NCBI RefSeq assembly: GCF_013155295.1
Contig: NZ_JABJXT010000011.1
Coordinates: 62,001-126,000 of the forward strand
Source: Pseudogemmobacter hezensis
GTDB lineage: Bacteria > Pseudomonadota > Alphaproteobacteria > Rhodobacterales > Rhodobacteraceae
DNA: 64,000 nt
Reading direction: 5' to 3'
A program made the translations under genes and the position numbers. The notes beneath the pieces were generated by a model. That model was not told the origin of the DNA, searched no databases, and saw only the letters and a list, made by a program, of their open reading frames with translations. Below, piece after piece: positions 6,777 to 13,545 of the stretch. Position 1 is the stretch's first letter. Each line of letters starts with the position of its first letter.

Positions 6777-8619
6777 GCGCTGTTACCGCATTCTTGACCA
6801 CGTCGAGGCCGACGCCGCGACCGGAGAGGTTCGATACTTTATCGGCGGTAGAAAAACCAGGCAGAAACAGTAAGTTATCTATTTCGGCATCGCTTAGCTC
6901 TGCCCCTTCGGTGACGAGGCCACGGGATATCGCCTTTGCAAGCACCTTGTCCCTGTCGAGGCCGCCGCCATCATCGCTGATGGTGATGATCACGCTGCCA
7001 GAGCGATGAGCGGCTGACAGGCGGATTGTGCCCTCGGGGTCTTTTCCCGCAAGTGCACGGGCTGCGCTGTTTTCCAGGCCATGGTCGACTGCATTGCGGA
7101 TCATATGGGTTAACGGGTCGGCGAGCCGCTCGACCACTGTTTTGTCAACTTCGGTTGTGTCACCGACTGTGACCAGTCTTGCGGGTTTTCCGGTGGCCTC
7201 AGATGCCTCACGAACGATGCGGGACATGCGCTGAAAGAGCGGCTTCACCGGCTGCGCACGGATCGCCATCACCGCCTCCTGGAGGTCGCGCGCCAGCAGG
7301 CGGTAGTCCTCGGTATGGCTGATAATCTCTGTTTCGGCGGGCAGCGACAGGTCGGTCACGCTTTGCTCGATCATCGCCTGGTTGATGATAAGTTCGCCCA
7401 CGGCGTTGATCAGACGATCGACCCGTTCCAGATCCACCCGCAGCGTGGGTTTTGGGCCGCGGTTATCGCTTTCATCTTCGGCTTTTGACGGGCGTTTGCG
7501 TGGCGCAAGAGGCTGTGGCGTATCGGCGGTCTGGCTGTCTGAGACACCGACACCGGCCGTGGCAGCCCCGAGCTCCGCCATGACTGCTGCGGCACTTGTT
7601 TCAAGCCCTTCGGAGTGGATCGGCATTTGGGGGGGCGGGGGCGCCGCATCAGGGTTGCTGAGCACTGATGGGCCGGCTTCGATTACTCTGGGCGAGTTTT
7701 GGGGCGCGATTTCCAGGTTGCAGAGGCCACGAACAAATTCAAAATGCGCGTCGATTTCAGCATGGCTGACAGATGACGGAAGGTGAACTTCCCAGCCTAG
7801 CCAGGGCGATTCGGGCGAATAGCTGTCGGGTTTGGGGCAACGGCTGAGATCTGGCGTAATCCGGGATGCGCCAAGCGCTTCAAGGCCGCAAAGCAAAGGG
7901 AATGGATCATGGCCGTTGGTATATAGCGAGGCCCAGGGACGAAAATGGATGATCCAGCCCTGTGCAGGGGCCTCATCTTCGGTGGTGGCAGGCACGGATC
8001 CTGGCGTGGCAGGGCTGAGGCCGTCAGCCGATGCCTCGCCCGGCGATGCTGTTTCTTCAAACCCTGTGCCGAACTCTGTTGTCCTATCCGGATCAGCCCC
8101 ATCAGAGATATGCGGTGTGGATGAGGGCGGCCCGGCCCCTGGCGCACCTGGGTCGGTAAACTCTGCCGAAAGGCCGAAGTCCAGGGTGATGGCGCTGAAA
8201 CCGAAATCGGCGTCTTCGGCGGGGTCCTCAAAACCGGCATCCCCGAGGCAGGCGTCGAGATTGGCCAGAAAACCTGCGGTGATGTCGTCGTCTATGCTGC
8301 GCTCTTCATGGGCAGCCTCGACCAGATCGGCCAGGTGATCGGCCGAGCGCAAAAGGACGTGCATCGCCTCATCGGTCAGCTCCATCCGGTCAGAGCGGAT
8401 CTCATCAAGCACTGTTTCAAACCGATGGGCAAAGGCCACGAGATCATCCAGCGCGAAGGCCCCGGCACCACCTTTGATGGAATGCACCGCCCGGAACACC
8501 GCATTCAGGCATTCACTGTCTGCCTCGCCGCTTTCCATACGGGCAAGGCCCTCGGCCAGGGCCTCAAGCAGATCCTCACATTCCTCGAAAAACGTGTCGC
8601 GGATGGACTGCATGCTCAT
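6631..8619 (-). CDS. cheA: Chemotaxis histidine kinase CheA (P1-P4), frameshifted before P5
   Basis: CheA autophosphorylates and passes phosphate to CheY and CheB. Domains in order are: P1 Hpt (phospho-acceptor His46 in AVHSIKGGAGAF); an acidic linker and a P2-like CheY-binding domain around IIHFRPWASLYTNG; a Pro/Ala-rich linker; P3 dimerisation (RVDRLINAVGELIINQ); and P4 kinase with N box (HMIRNAVDHGLE), G1 (DDGGGLDRDKV), F box (FLPGFSTAD) and G2 (GRGVGLDVVKN). After TISLP the frame departs into PHPRRDGRHGHL, while the expected LTLAVMDGM continues in the neighbouring frame. One extra base in the G run at 6710-6714 (C run on the coding strand) explains this exactly. The start overlaps the cheY stop by four bases. 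Confidence 0.9.
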   Translation of the reverse strand: MSMQSIRDTFFEECEDLLEALAEGLARMESGEADSECLNAVFRAVHSIKGGAGAFALDDLVAFAHRFETVLDEIRSDRMELTDEAMHVLLRSADHLADLVEAAHEERSIDDDITAGFLANLDACLGDAGFEDPAEDADFGFSAITLDFGLSAEFTDPGAPGAGPPSSTPHISDGADPDRTTEFGTGFEETASPGEASADGLSPATPGSVPATTEDEAPAQGWIIHFRPWASLYTNGHDPFPLLCGLEALGASRITPDLSRCPKPDSYSPESPWLGWEVHLPSSVSHAEIDAHFEFVRGLCNLEIAPQNSPRVIEAGPSVLSNPDAAPPPPQMPIHSEGLETSAAAVMAELGAATAGVGVSDSQTADTPQPLAPRKRPSKAEDESDNRGPKPTLRVDLERVDRLINAVGELIINQAMIEQSVTDLSLPAETEIISHTEDYRLLARDLQEAVMAIRAQPVKPLFQRMSRIVREASEATGKPARLVTVGDTTEVDKTVVERLADPLTHMIRNAVDHGLENSAARALAGKDPEGTIRLSAAHRSGSVIITISDDGGGLDRDKVLAKAISRGLVTEGAELSDAEIDNLLFLPGFSTADKVSNLSGRGVGLDVVKNAVTALGGRIAISSTLGQGSEFTISLPPHPRRDGRHGHLCSRPDHGDPHFIRH
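6710..6714 (-). other. Homopolymer run that breaks the cheA frame
   Basis: The plus strand reads five G here (five C in the coding sense). With four, CheA would read TISLPLTLAVMDGM without interruption; with five, it runs out of frame for about 27 codons to a stop at 6631. This is the most economical position for the single-base difference. True mutation, phase-variable tract, ribosomal slippage and sequencing error all remain possible. Confidence 0.75.
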
Positions 8620-9008
8620 GGATGTGCCTTTCCTGAACCGGAATAGCCGGTGACCCGGCGCAGGACTGCGATCAGCTGCAAATCCTCAAAGGGTTTGACC
8701 AGCCAGCCTGTCGCGCCTGCGGCCCTTGCCCGTGCCTTCAGGGCATCGCCACTTTCGGTGCTGAGCACCAGGATCGGCACCCGCGAATTATGGGTGCCTG
8801 AGCGAATCGCTTCGATCACGCCAAAACCATCGAGGCGGGGCATGTTGATATCGGTGATGACCACATCGGGATCGACCTCGGCGAACATGCTGACGCCATC
8901 AGCCCCGTCATTGGCGGTGGCGCAGTCAAAGCCCGCATTTTCCATCGCCTGACGCAAAAGCGTGCGGATGGTCAGGGAATCATCAATGGCCAGGACGCGC
9001 AGGCTCAT
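8616..9008 (-). CDS. cheY: Chemotaxis response regulator CheY
   Basis: The 130-residue product is a single receiver domain: acidic pair Asp9-Asp10 (AIDD), phospho-acceptor Asp53 (VVITDINMP), Ser/Thr switch residue in LVLSTES and Lys105 (LVKPF). It is expected to take phosphate from CheA and relay it to the flagellar switch or compete as a sink. Both ends overlap neighbouring genes by four bases (ATGA junctions with the STAS gene before and cheA after). STAS-cheY-cheA order at the head of the operon is a common alphaproteobacterial arrangement. This copy is more GC-rich than the second cheY near the operon end. Confidence 0.92.
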   Translation of the reverse strand: MSLRVLAIDDSLTIRTLLRQAMENAGFDCATANDGADGVSMFAEVDPDVVITDINMPRLDGFGVIEAIRSGTHNSRVPILVLSTESGDALKARARAAGATGWLVKPFEDLQLIAVLRRVTGYSGSGKAHP

Positions 9009-9409
9009 GTGGAGCGCCCCTCTGACATGGGGGCCGGGGAAGCGGACGGCTCTGGCGCTATGGGCAATGCGTTGATCAGGCCCAGCAGTGTCAGTTGCGC
9101 ACGGTGCAGCGTCGAGACGCCTGAGATCGCAAAGGGGATGCCGCGTTCGCGCCGATCTGCGGCCTCGGTCAGCAACAGTTCGGCCAAAAGCCCGCTGAAC
9201 TGACGCAGCCCTGCGGCATTGACCCTAAGCGCGGTGTCACGGTTGTTGTGGAAAAAGGCCGCGAGCGAGGGATCCGCCAGCGGATCGGCCCGCGATGGCA
9301 GATCCAGCACCACAGTCTGCGCGGGCATTGCGGTCCCGCAGGCCGCCGCGGCAGAAATCGCTGCCTGCTCTGGCAGAGCGGGCGGAATTTGCTGGTTCAG
9401 AGTGGGCAT
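9005..9409 (-). CDS. STAS-like protein heading the chemotaxis operon
   Basis: The 134-residue protein has a STAS-like core (about residues 30-110): an initial strand TVVLDLPSRAD, then VNAAGLRQFSGLLAELLLTEA and a strand FAISGVS followed by a helix. Small STAS proteins often open alphaproteobacterial che operons, but their biochemical role is not settled; there is no obvious phosphorylatable Ser in the canonical DSSG context here. I chose the ATG at 9409 because GAGGT lies about ten bases upstream; longer in-frame starts at 9439 and 9511 lack a good ribosome-binding site. The stop overlaps cheY by four bases. The divergent promoter region (9410-9657) is shared with the taurine aminotransferase gene. 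Confidence 0.7.
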   Translation of the reverse strand: MPTLNQQIPPALPEQAAISAAAACGTAMPAQTVVLDLPSRADPLADPSLAAFFHNNRDTALRVNAAGLRQFSGLLAELLLTEAADRRERGIPFAISGVSTLHRAQLTLLGLINALPIAPEPSASPAPMSEGRST

Positions 9410-9563
9410 CGGCCACTTACCTCGGTTGAAACTTCCCATTCCCAACAGGGATAAGTCTGCGAAACTTAAGGAAAGGTTGTTTCCGCCCCGATTTGCCGGG
9501 AAATCGCGCATTCGCCCGGGGTTTATTCGCTAAAATCCTGATCTTTTTCGCGCGGCCTTTTAA

Positions 9564-9596
9564 CTGGCCTTAATGTCGTTTCCGGTCTGGCCCTAA
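9564..9596 (+). promoter_or_regulatory. TauR-type direct repeat upstream of tpa
   Basis: Two ten-base direct repeats, CTGGCCTTAA (9564-9573) and CTGGCCCTAA (9587-9596), lie 23 bases apart, two helical turns. From memory, the GntR/MocR activator TauR of Rhodobacter capsulatus recognises a direct repeat CTGGACYTAA upstream of tpa; each copy here differs from that at one base. A -10-like GATAAT (9616-9621) lies just downstream of the second repeat. The location directly ahead of the taurine-pyruvate aminotransferase gene makes taurine-dependent activation likely. No tauR gene is present in the window. Confidence 0.65.
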
Positions 9597-9657
9597 GGTT
9601 GTGCTGCATTTGGGCGATAATGACGCCAAAGGCGATCTCGCAGGGAAAGGCAGAGCC

Positions 9658-11037
9658 ATGGAAGGCATTCAGGGCATGAATGATATGGGACGAGTGATCG
9701 AGGCCGATCGCGCCCATGTCTGGCACCATCTGGCGCAGCATAAGGCGTTTGAGACCTCGGACCCGCGCGTGATCGTCGAGGGCAAGGGCATCCGCGTCTG
9801 GGATGCCAGGGGCAAGGAATATATCGACGCGGTTTCGGGCGGCGTCTGGACGGTAAACGTCGGCTACGGCCGCGAAAGCATCGCCAATGCGGTGCGCGAT
9901 CAGCTGGTGAAGATGAACTATTTCGCGGGTGCTGCGGGCTCGGTTCCGGGCGCCCTGTTTGCGGAAAAACTGGTCACCAAAATGCCGGGGCTGACCCGGG
10001 TTTACTATTCCAACTCGGGCTCTGAGGCCAATGAGAAGGTCTATAAGATGGTGCGCCAGATCGCGCATCGTGTGCATGGCGGCAAGAAGTGGAAGATCCT
10101 TTACCGCGACCGCGACTATCACGGCACCACCATCGGGGCGCTGGCCTCGGGCGGCCAGGACGAGCGTTCAAAGCAATATGGCCCCTTCCCGGAGGGCTTT
10201 GTGCGGGTGCCGCATTGCTTAGAATACCGCAAACAATGGGACGTGGAAAACTACGGCGAGCGTGCCGCTGACGCCATCGAAGAGGTGATCCTGCGCGAAG
10301 GTGCCGATACCATCGGCGCGCTGGTGCTGGAGCCGGTGACCGCAGGCGGCGGCGTGATCGTGCCCCCCAAAGGCTATTGGGAGCGCGTGCAGGAAATCTG
10401 CAGGAAATACGATATCCTGCTGCATATCGATGAGGTCGTCTGCGGCATGGGCCGGGCCGGGGCCTGGTTCGGCTATCAGCTTTACGGCATCAAGCCCGAC
10501 TTCGTGACCATGGCGAAGGGCGTGGCCTCGGGCTATGCGGCGATCAGCTGCACCGTGACCACCGAGCGCGTTTTCGAGATGTTCAAGGATGATGCCTCGG
10601 ACCCGCTCAGCTATTTCCGCGATATCTCGACTTTTGGCGGCTGTACCTCGGGTCCGGCGGCGGCGCTGGAGAATATGCGCATCATCGAGGATGAGAAGCT
10701 GATCGAGAACACCATCGCCATGGGGGATCGCTGCCTTGGCAACCTGCAGGCGCTGATGGAAAAGCATAAGGTGATCGGCGATGTGCGCGGCAAGGGCCTG
10801 TTCCTTGGCGCAGAGCTGGTGGCTGATCGCCAGACCAAAGAGCCGGTGGCTGAAAAGCTGGCGGCACAGGTGGTGGCGGAATGCGGGGCGCAAGGCGTGA
10901 TCATCGGGGTGACGAACCGCTCGATCCCTGGGTTCAACAATACGCTGTGCCTTTCGCCCGCGCTGATCGCCACGCCCGAGAATATCGATGAGATCACCGG
11001 GGCAATCGACGTGGCACTGACCCGCGTCTTTGGCTGA
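9658..11037 (+). CDS. tpa: Taurine-pyruvate aminotransferase
   Basis: This 459-residue class III PLP aminotransferase matches the Tpa subgroup, which converts taurine plus pyruvate to sulfoacetaldehyde plus alanine, the first step of taurine use. Features are the N-terminal RVIEADRAHVWHHLAQHK, SGGVWTVNVGYGRE, the cofactor-binding SGSEAN, Asp258 in HIDEVVCGMGR and the Schiff-base lysine Lys287 in TMAKGVASGYAAIS. I chose the ATG at 9658 because GGGAAAGG sits about ten bases upstream; a GTG at 9601 is possible but adds an atypical leader. The substrate call rests on overall resemblance plus the TauR-like repeat upstream. The usual partners xsc, pta and tauABC are not adjacent, so the pathway is split or incomplete here. 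Confidence 0.85.
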   Translation: MEGIQGMNDMGRVIEADRAHVWHHLAQHKAFETSDPRVIVEGKGIRVWDARGKEYIDAVSGGVWTVNVGYGRESIANAVRDQLVKMNYFAGAAGSVPGALFAEKLVTKMPGLTRVYYSNSGSEANEKVYKMVRQIAHRVHGGKKWKILYRDRDYHGTTIGALASGGQDERSKQYGPFPEGFVRVPHCLEYRKQWDVENYGERAADAIEEVILREGADTIGALVLEPVTAGGGVIVPPKGYWERVQEICRKYDILLHIDEVVCGMGRAGAWFGYQLYGIKPDFVTMAKGVASGYAAISCTVTTERVFEMFKDDASDPLSYFRDISTFGGCTSGPAAALENMRIIEDEKLIENTIAMGDRCLGNLQALMEKHKVIGDVRGKGLFLGAELVADRQTKEPVAEKLAAQVVAECGAQGVIIGVTNRSIPGFNNTLCLSPALIATPENIDEITGAIDVALTRVFG

Positions 11038-11139
11038 TCACACGTCCAGGGGCCAAGGCGGCGTCAGGGGTCAAAGCGGCCCCGAAAGCGGCCAGGCCTG
11101 ATTGCAGGCTGTGGGAGAGATCCCGCAGCCCGTTCTTTT

Positions 11140-11658
11140 TCAGGGATCCTGCCTCCCGGCCGAGGCGAGGTCCCCAAATGCCGCAGGCAGCTGCAAAGCG
11201 CCGATGGGGGCAGGGCGCCCAAACCCCAGAGAGAGCACAAATTCATCGGGGATCCCGGCGCAGGTCAGGCCGGGCTGCGCGGCAAAACCGAACCGCCCAT
11301 AATAGCCCGGATCGCCGACCAGCGCCGCCCCCTGCAGCCCCTGCGCCTGCAGCCGCGCCAAAGCCTCACGCATCAGGGCGGCCCCGATGCCAGCCCCCTG
11401 CGCCTCTGGTGCGACCGAGAGCGGAGCGATCAGCGCGAATGCCCCCTCAGTGCCGATCCGGCAAAGCGAGGCCGCCAGATGGCCGATCAACTCGCCCCCG
11501 CGCCCGGCCAGCAGGGACAGTATCAATGCGCCTGACACCTCCAGCGCTTTGAACAGTTCCGCTTCATTGCCGTCACGATGCGGGGCGGTCAGGAAGGCGC
11601 GGGTGATCAGCGCCATGATCGGGGCGCGGTCTTCGGGGCTGGCATCACGGATGCGCAT
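11140..11658 (-). CDS. GNAT-family N-acetyltransferase
   Basis: The 172-residue protein has the GNAT fold: an N-terminal MRIRDASPEDRAPI strand-helix, a central LIAPLSVAPEAQGAGIG segment (motif A, with a variant of the Q/RxxGxG/A acetyl-CoA loop) and LVGDPGYYGRFGF near the C terminus. The last motif is typical of the YhbS-like subgroup, whose substrates are mostly unknown. The ATG at 11658 is chosen for its AAGGA about eight bases upstream; a longer frame to 11745 has no support. It is transcribed away from the mutarotase gene across a ~117-base gap and has no evident operon partner. The acetyl acceptor cannot be inferred. Confidence 0.85.
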   Translation of the reverse strand: MRIRDASPEDRAPIMALITRAFLTAPHRDGNEAELFKALEVSGALILSLLAGRGGELIGHLAASLCRIGTEGAFALIAPLSVAPEAQGAGIGAALMREALARLQAQGLQGAALVGDPGYYGRFGFAAQPGLTCAGIPDEFVLSLGFGRPAPIGALQLPAAFGDLASAGRQDP

Positions 11659-11775
11659 GGGGATCCTTTCAGGCGGGTCGGGCGGGCCTTTCCGGCCGGG
11701 AATGGCGGCAGTCAGGGGTTCTGGACGCCGCCAGCGGCGCGGCATATCCTGGCCATCGAAGCAGGGAGATCAGGA

Positions 11776-12225
11776 ATGCTCAAGGGAATTGACCATCGGC
11801 TGAATTCGGATGTGCTGGGCACGCTGCGCGCAATGGGGCATGGCGATATGCTGATCCTGTGCGACACCAATTTTCCCGCGCATTCGGTGGCCAAACACAC
11901 CGTGCTGGGCCGCCCGCTGCTGATGGAGAATCTGACCTCGGCCGAGGCGGCGAATGCCATCCTCTCGGTGCTGCCGCTGGATGATTTCGTGCCCGATTTC
12001 GCGGGCCGGATGGAGGTGGTCGGTGATGCGGGCGCCTGGCCTGCGGTGCAGCTTGAGGTCCAGGCCGAGATCGACCAGGCCGAGGGCCGCGCCCGCCCGC
12101 TGCCGGGGATCGAGCGCTTTGCCTTTTACGATCTGGCAAAACAGGCCTATGCCGTCGTCCAGACCGGAGAGCGCCGCTTCTACGGCTGCTTCATGCTGCG
12201 CAAGGGCGTCATAGCGCCAGTCTGA
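11776..12225 (+). CDS. RbsD/FucU-family sugar mutarotase
   Basis: The 149-residue protein opens with MLKGIDHRLNSDVLGTLRAM followed by GHGDMLILCDTNFPAHS, the signature of the RbsD/FucU family, which interconverts pyranose/furanose or alpha/beta forms of ribose and fucose. The GHGD histidine and the C-terminal FYDLAKQAYAVVQTGERRFYG motif are both present. Sequence style leans to the FucU branch, but the neighbour 90 bases downstream is ribokinase, which favours ribose feeding (inference). The start at 11776 aligns with the family's N terminus and has AGGGAGATCAGGA before it; in-frame codons upstream encode no family sequence. The stop falls in the first unit of a 12-base tandem repeat. Confidence 0.85.
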   Translation: MLKGIDHRLNSDVLGTLRAMGHGDMLILCDTNFPAHSVAKHTVLGRPLLMENLTSAEAANAILSVLPLDDFVPDFAGRMEVVGDAGAWPAVQLEVQAEIDQAEGRARPLPGIERFAFYDLAKQAYAVVQTGERRFYGCFMLRKGVIAPV

Positions 12226-12261
12226 GCGCCAGCCTGAACGCCAGTCTCAGCACCCGCCTGA
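12214..12261 (+). repeat. Four imperfect 12-base tandem repeats at the mutarotase stop codon
   Basis: Units GCGCCAGTCTGA, GCGCCAGCCTGA, ACGCCAGTCTCA and GCACCCGCCTGA follow one another from 12214. The first unit contains the real stop, and the copies put further in-frame TGA codons behind it. Probably replication slippage; no regulatory role is evident. Confidence 0.75.
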
Positions 12262-12315
12262 ACGCTGAATTTCTGTAGTTTAGCAATCCGCCCGCCCAAT
12301 CCCCGGAGCCGTAAA

Positions 12316-13248
12316 ATGACAGTCGCAAAGCCCATTATCGTTCTGGGCATCTTCAACGCCGATGCGGTTTACCGCGCCAGCCGCCAGCCCAAAATCGGCG
12401 AAACGATCATGGGCCAGGACTTCCGGCTGGAGCCGGGCGGCAAGGGCTCGAACCAGGCGGTGGCGGCGGCAAAGGCGGCGGGCCCCGGCAATGCGGTGCA
12501 TATCATTACCCGGCTGGGGCGCGATGATTTCGCCAAAATGGCCCGCTCGGTCTGGCAGGATGCGGGCGTGATCCCCGAGGTGAAAGAGGATCCCGAAAGC
12601 CATACCGGGTCTGCCTTTATCTTTATCGAGGCGGCAACCGGGAACAATGCGATCATCGTTGCCGCCGGGGCAGGGGCCAGGATCTCGCCTGATGACCTGC
12701 AGGCCCGCGCCGATCTGATCCGGGGGGCGGGCGTTTTCATCACCCAGCTGGAACAACCGCTTGAGGCCGCCCGCACCGGCCTGCGCCTTGCGCGGCAGGC
12801 GGGGGTGACGACCATTCTGAACCCCGCACCTGCGGCGGAACTGGACGATGATCTGCTGGCGCTTTGCGATTTCATCACGCCAAACGAATCCGAGGCAGAG
12901 CTGCTGACCGATATCCCGGTCACCGATATCGACAGTGCCGCCCGGGCCGCTGATGCGCTTTTGTCGCGCGGGGTGGGGGCTGTGGTGGTGACGCTGGGCG
13001 CGAATGGCGTGCTTTACCGCGACCGGAGGACGCAGTTGCATATCCCGGTGATCAGCGCGGGCCCGGTGGTCGAGACGACAGGCGCGGGCGATGCCTTCAA
13101 CGGTGGCTTTGCGGTGGCCCTGTCAGAGGGGATGGAGATCGGTGCCGCACTTCGATTCGGCAATGCGACAGCCGGGCTGAGTGTGACACGCGCAGGCGCG
13201 GCGGCGGCGATGGCGGATCGGGCGCAGATCGACGCTGTTCTGCGCTGA
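12316..13248 (+). CDS. rbsK: Ribokinase (PfkB family)
   Basis: The 310-residue protein phosphorylates ribose at O5 using ATP, feeding the pentose phosphate pathway. PfkB landmarks are the sugar-binding loop EPGGKGSNQAVAAAKA (residues 39-54), the central TILNPAPAAEL, the ITPNESEAELLT segment and the C-terminal signature ETTGAGDAFNGGF with catalytic Asp259. Length and motif order are those of bacterial ribokinase. It follows the RbsD/FucU-type mutarotase by 90 bases, with GGAG ten bases before the ATG. No ribose transporter or LacI-type regulator is next to the pair. A strong terminator follows at 13323. Activity on deoxyribose or another pentose cannot be excluded. Confidence 0.88.
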   Translation: MTVAKPIIVLGIFNADAVYRASRQPKIGETIMGQDFRLEPGGKGSNQAVAAAKAAGPGNAVHIITRLGRDDFAKMARSVWQDAGVIPEVKEDPESHTGSAFIFIEAATGNNAIIVAAGAGARISPDDLQARADLIRGAGVFITQLEQPLEAARTGLRLARQAGVTTILNPAPAAELDDDLLALCDFITPNESEAELLTDIPVTDIDSAARAADALLSRGVGAVVVTLGANGVLYRDRRTQLHIPVISAGPVVETTGAGDAFNGGFAVALSEGMEIGAALRFGNATAGLSVTRAGAAAAMADRAQIDAVLR

Positions 13249-13322
13249 TCTTGCAAAGAGGCAGCGGCACCAAGGCCCTGTGATCCTTTGCGAAGCTGCG
13301 ATCTTTGGTGAAAATGCACAGG

Positions 13323-13347
13323 AAAAGGGGGCTATGCCCCCTTTTTT
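13323..13347 (+). terminator. Intrinsic terminator after rbsK
   Basis: AAAAGGGGG, a five-base CTATG loop, CCCCC and six T form a compact GC stem with a U tract, about 75 bases after the ribokinase stop. It separates the sugar genes from the phosphate operon. Confidence 0.85.
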
Positions 13348-13388
13348 ACTGCCCTGATCGCCCCGGACAGGGGCGCAGCCCTGTCTGT

Positions 13389-13431
13389 CCCCATCCGGCC
13401 GCCATCCGGCCCCCACCCGACCCCCATCCGA
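13389..13431 (+). repeat. Four imperfect 10-11-base tandem repeats upstream of pstC
   Basis: Four copies of a CCNCCATCCGR-like unit (CCCCATCCGGC, CGCCATCCGGC, CCCCACCCGA, CCCCCATCCGA) run between the rbsK terminator and the putative Pho box. The ~11-base period matches one DNA turn. The rest of 13249-13545 holds the terminator, the Pho-box candidate and no credible gene. Confidence 0.6.
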
Positions 13432-13454
13432 CTTCGGGCCAAGTTTTTGGAAAA

Positions 13455-13472
13455 CTGTCACACTGGGGTTAC
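13455..13472 (+). promoter_or_regulatory. Possible degenerate Pho box before pstC
   Basis: CTGTCAC, four bases, then GGGTTAC follows the 7-4-7 layout of PhoB sites (consensus CTGTCAT-N4-CTGTCAT). The first half matches at six of seven positions and the second only weakly. It lies about 75 bases before the chosen pstC start, where a PhoB-activated promoter is expected, and phoB is in the same operon. Confidence 0.35.
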
Positions 13473-13545
13473 AAAACCGAAGCATGACCACCGCAGAAGG
13501 AAGGTGCCCGCTTACGGGCTTCCTGTAACCCGAACGGACGTGGTC

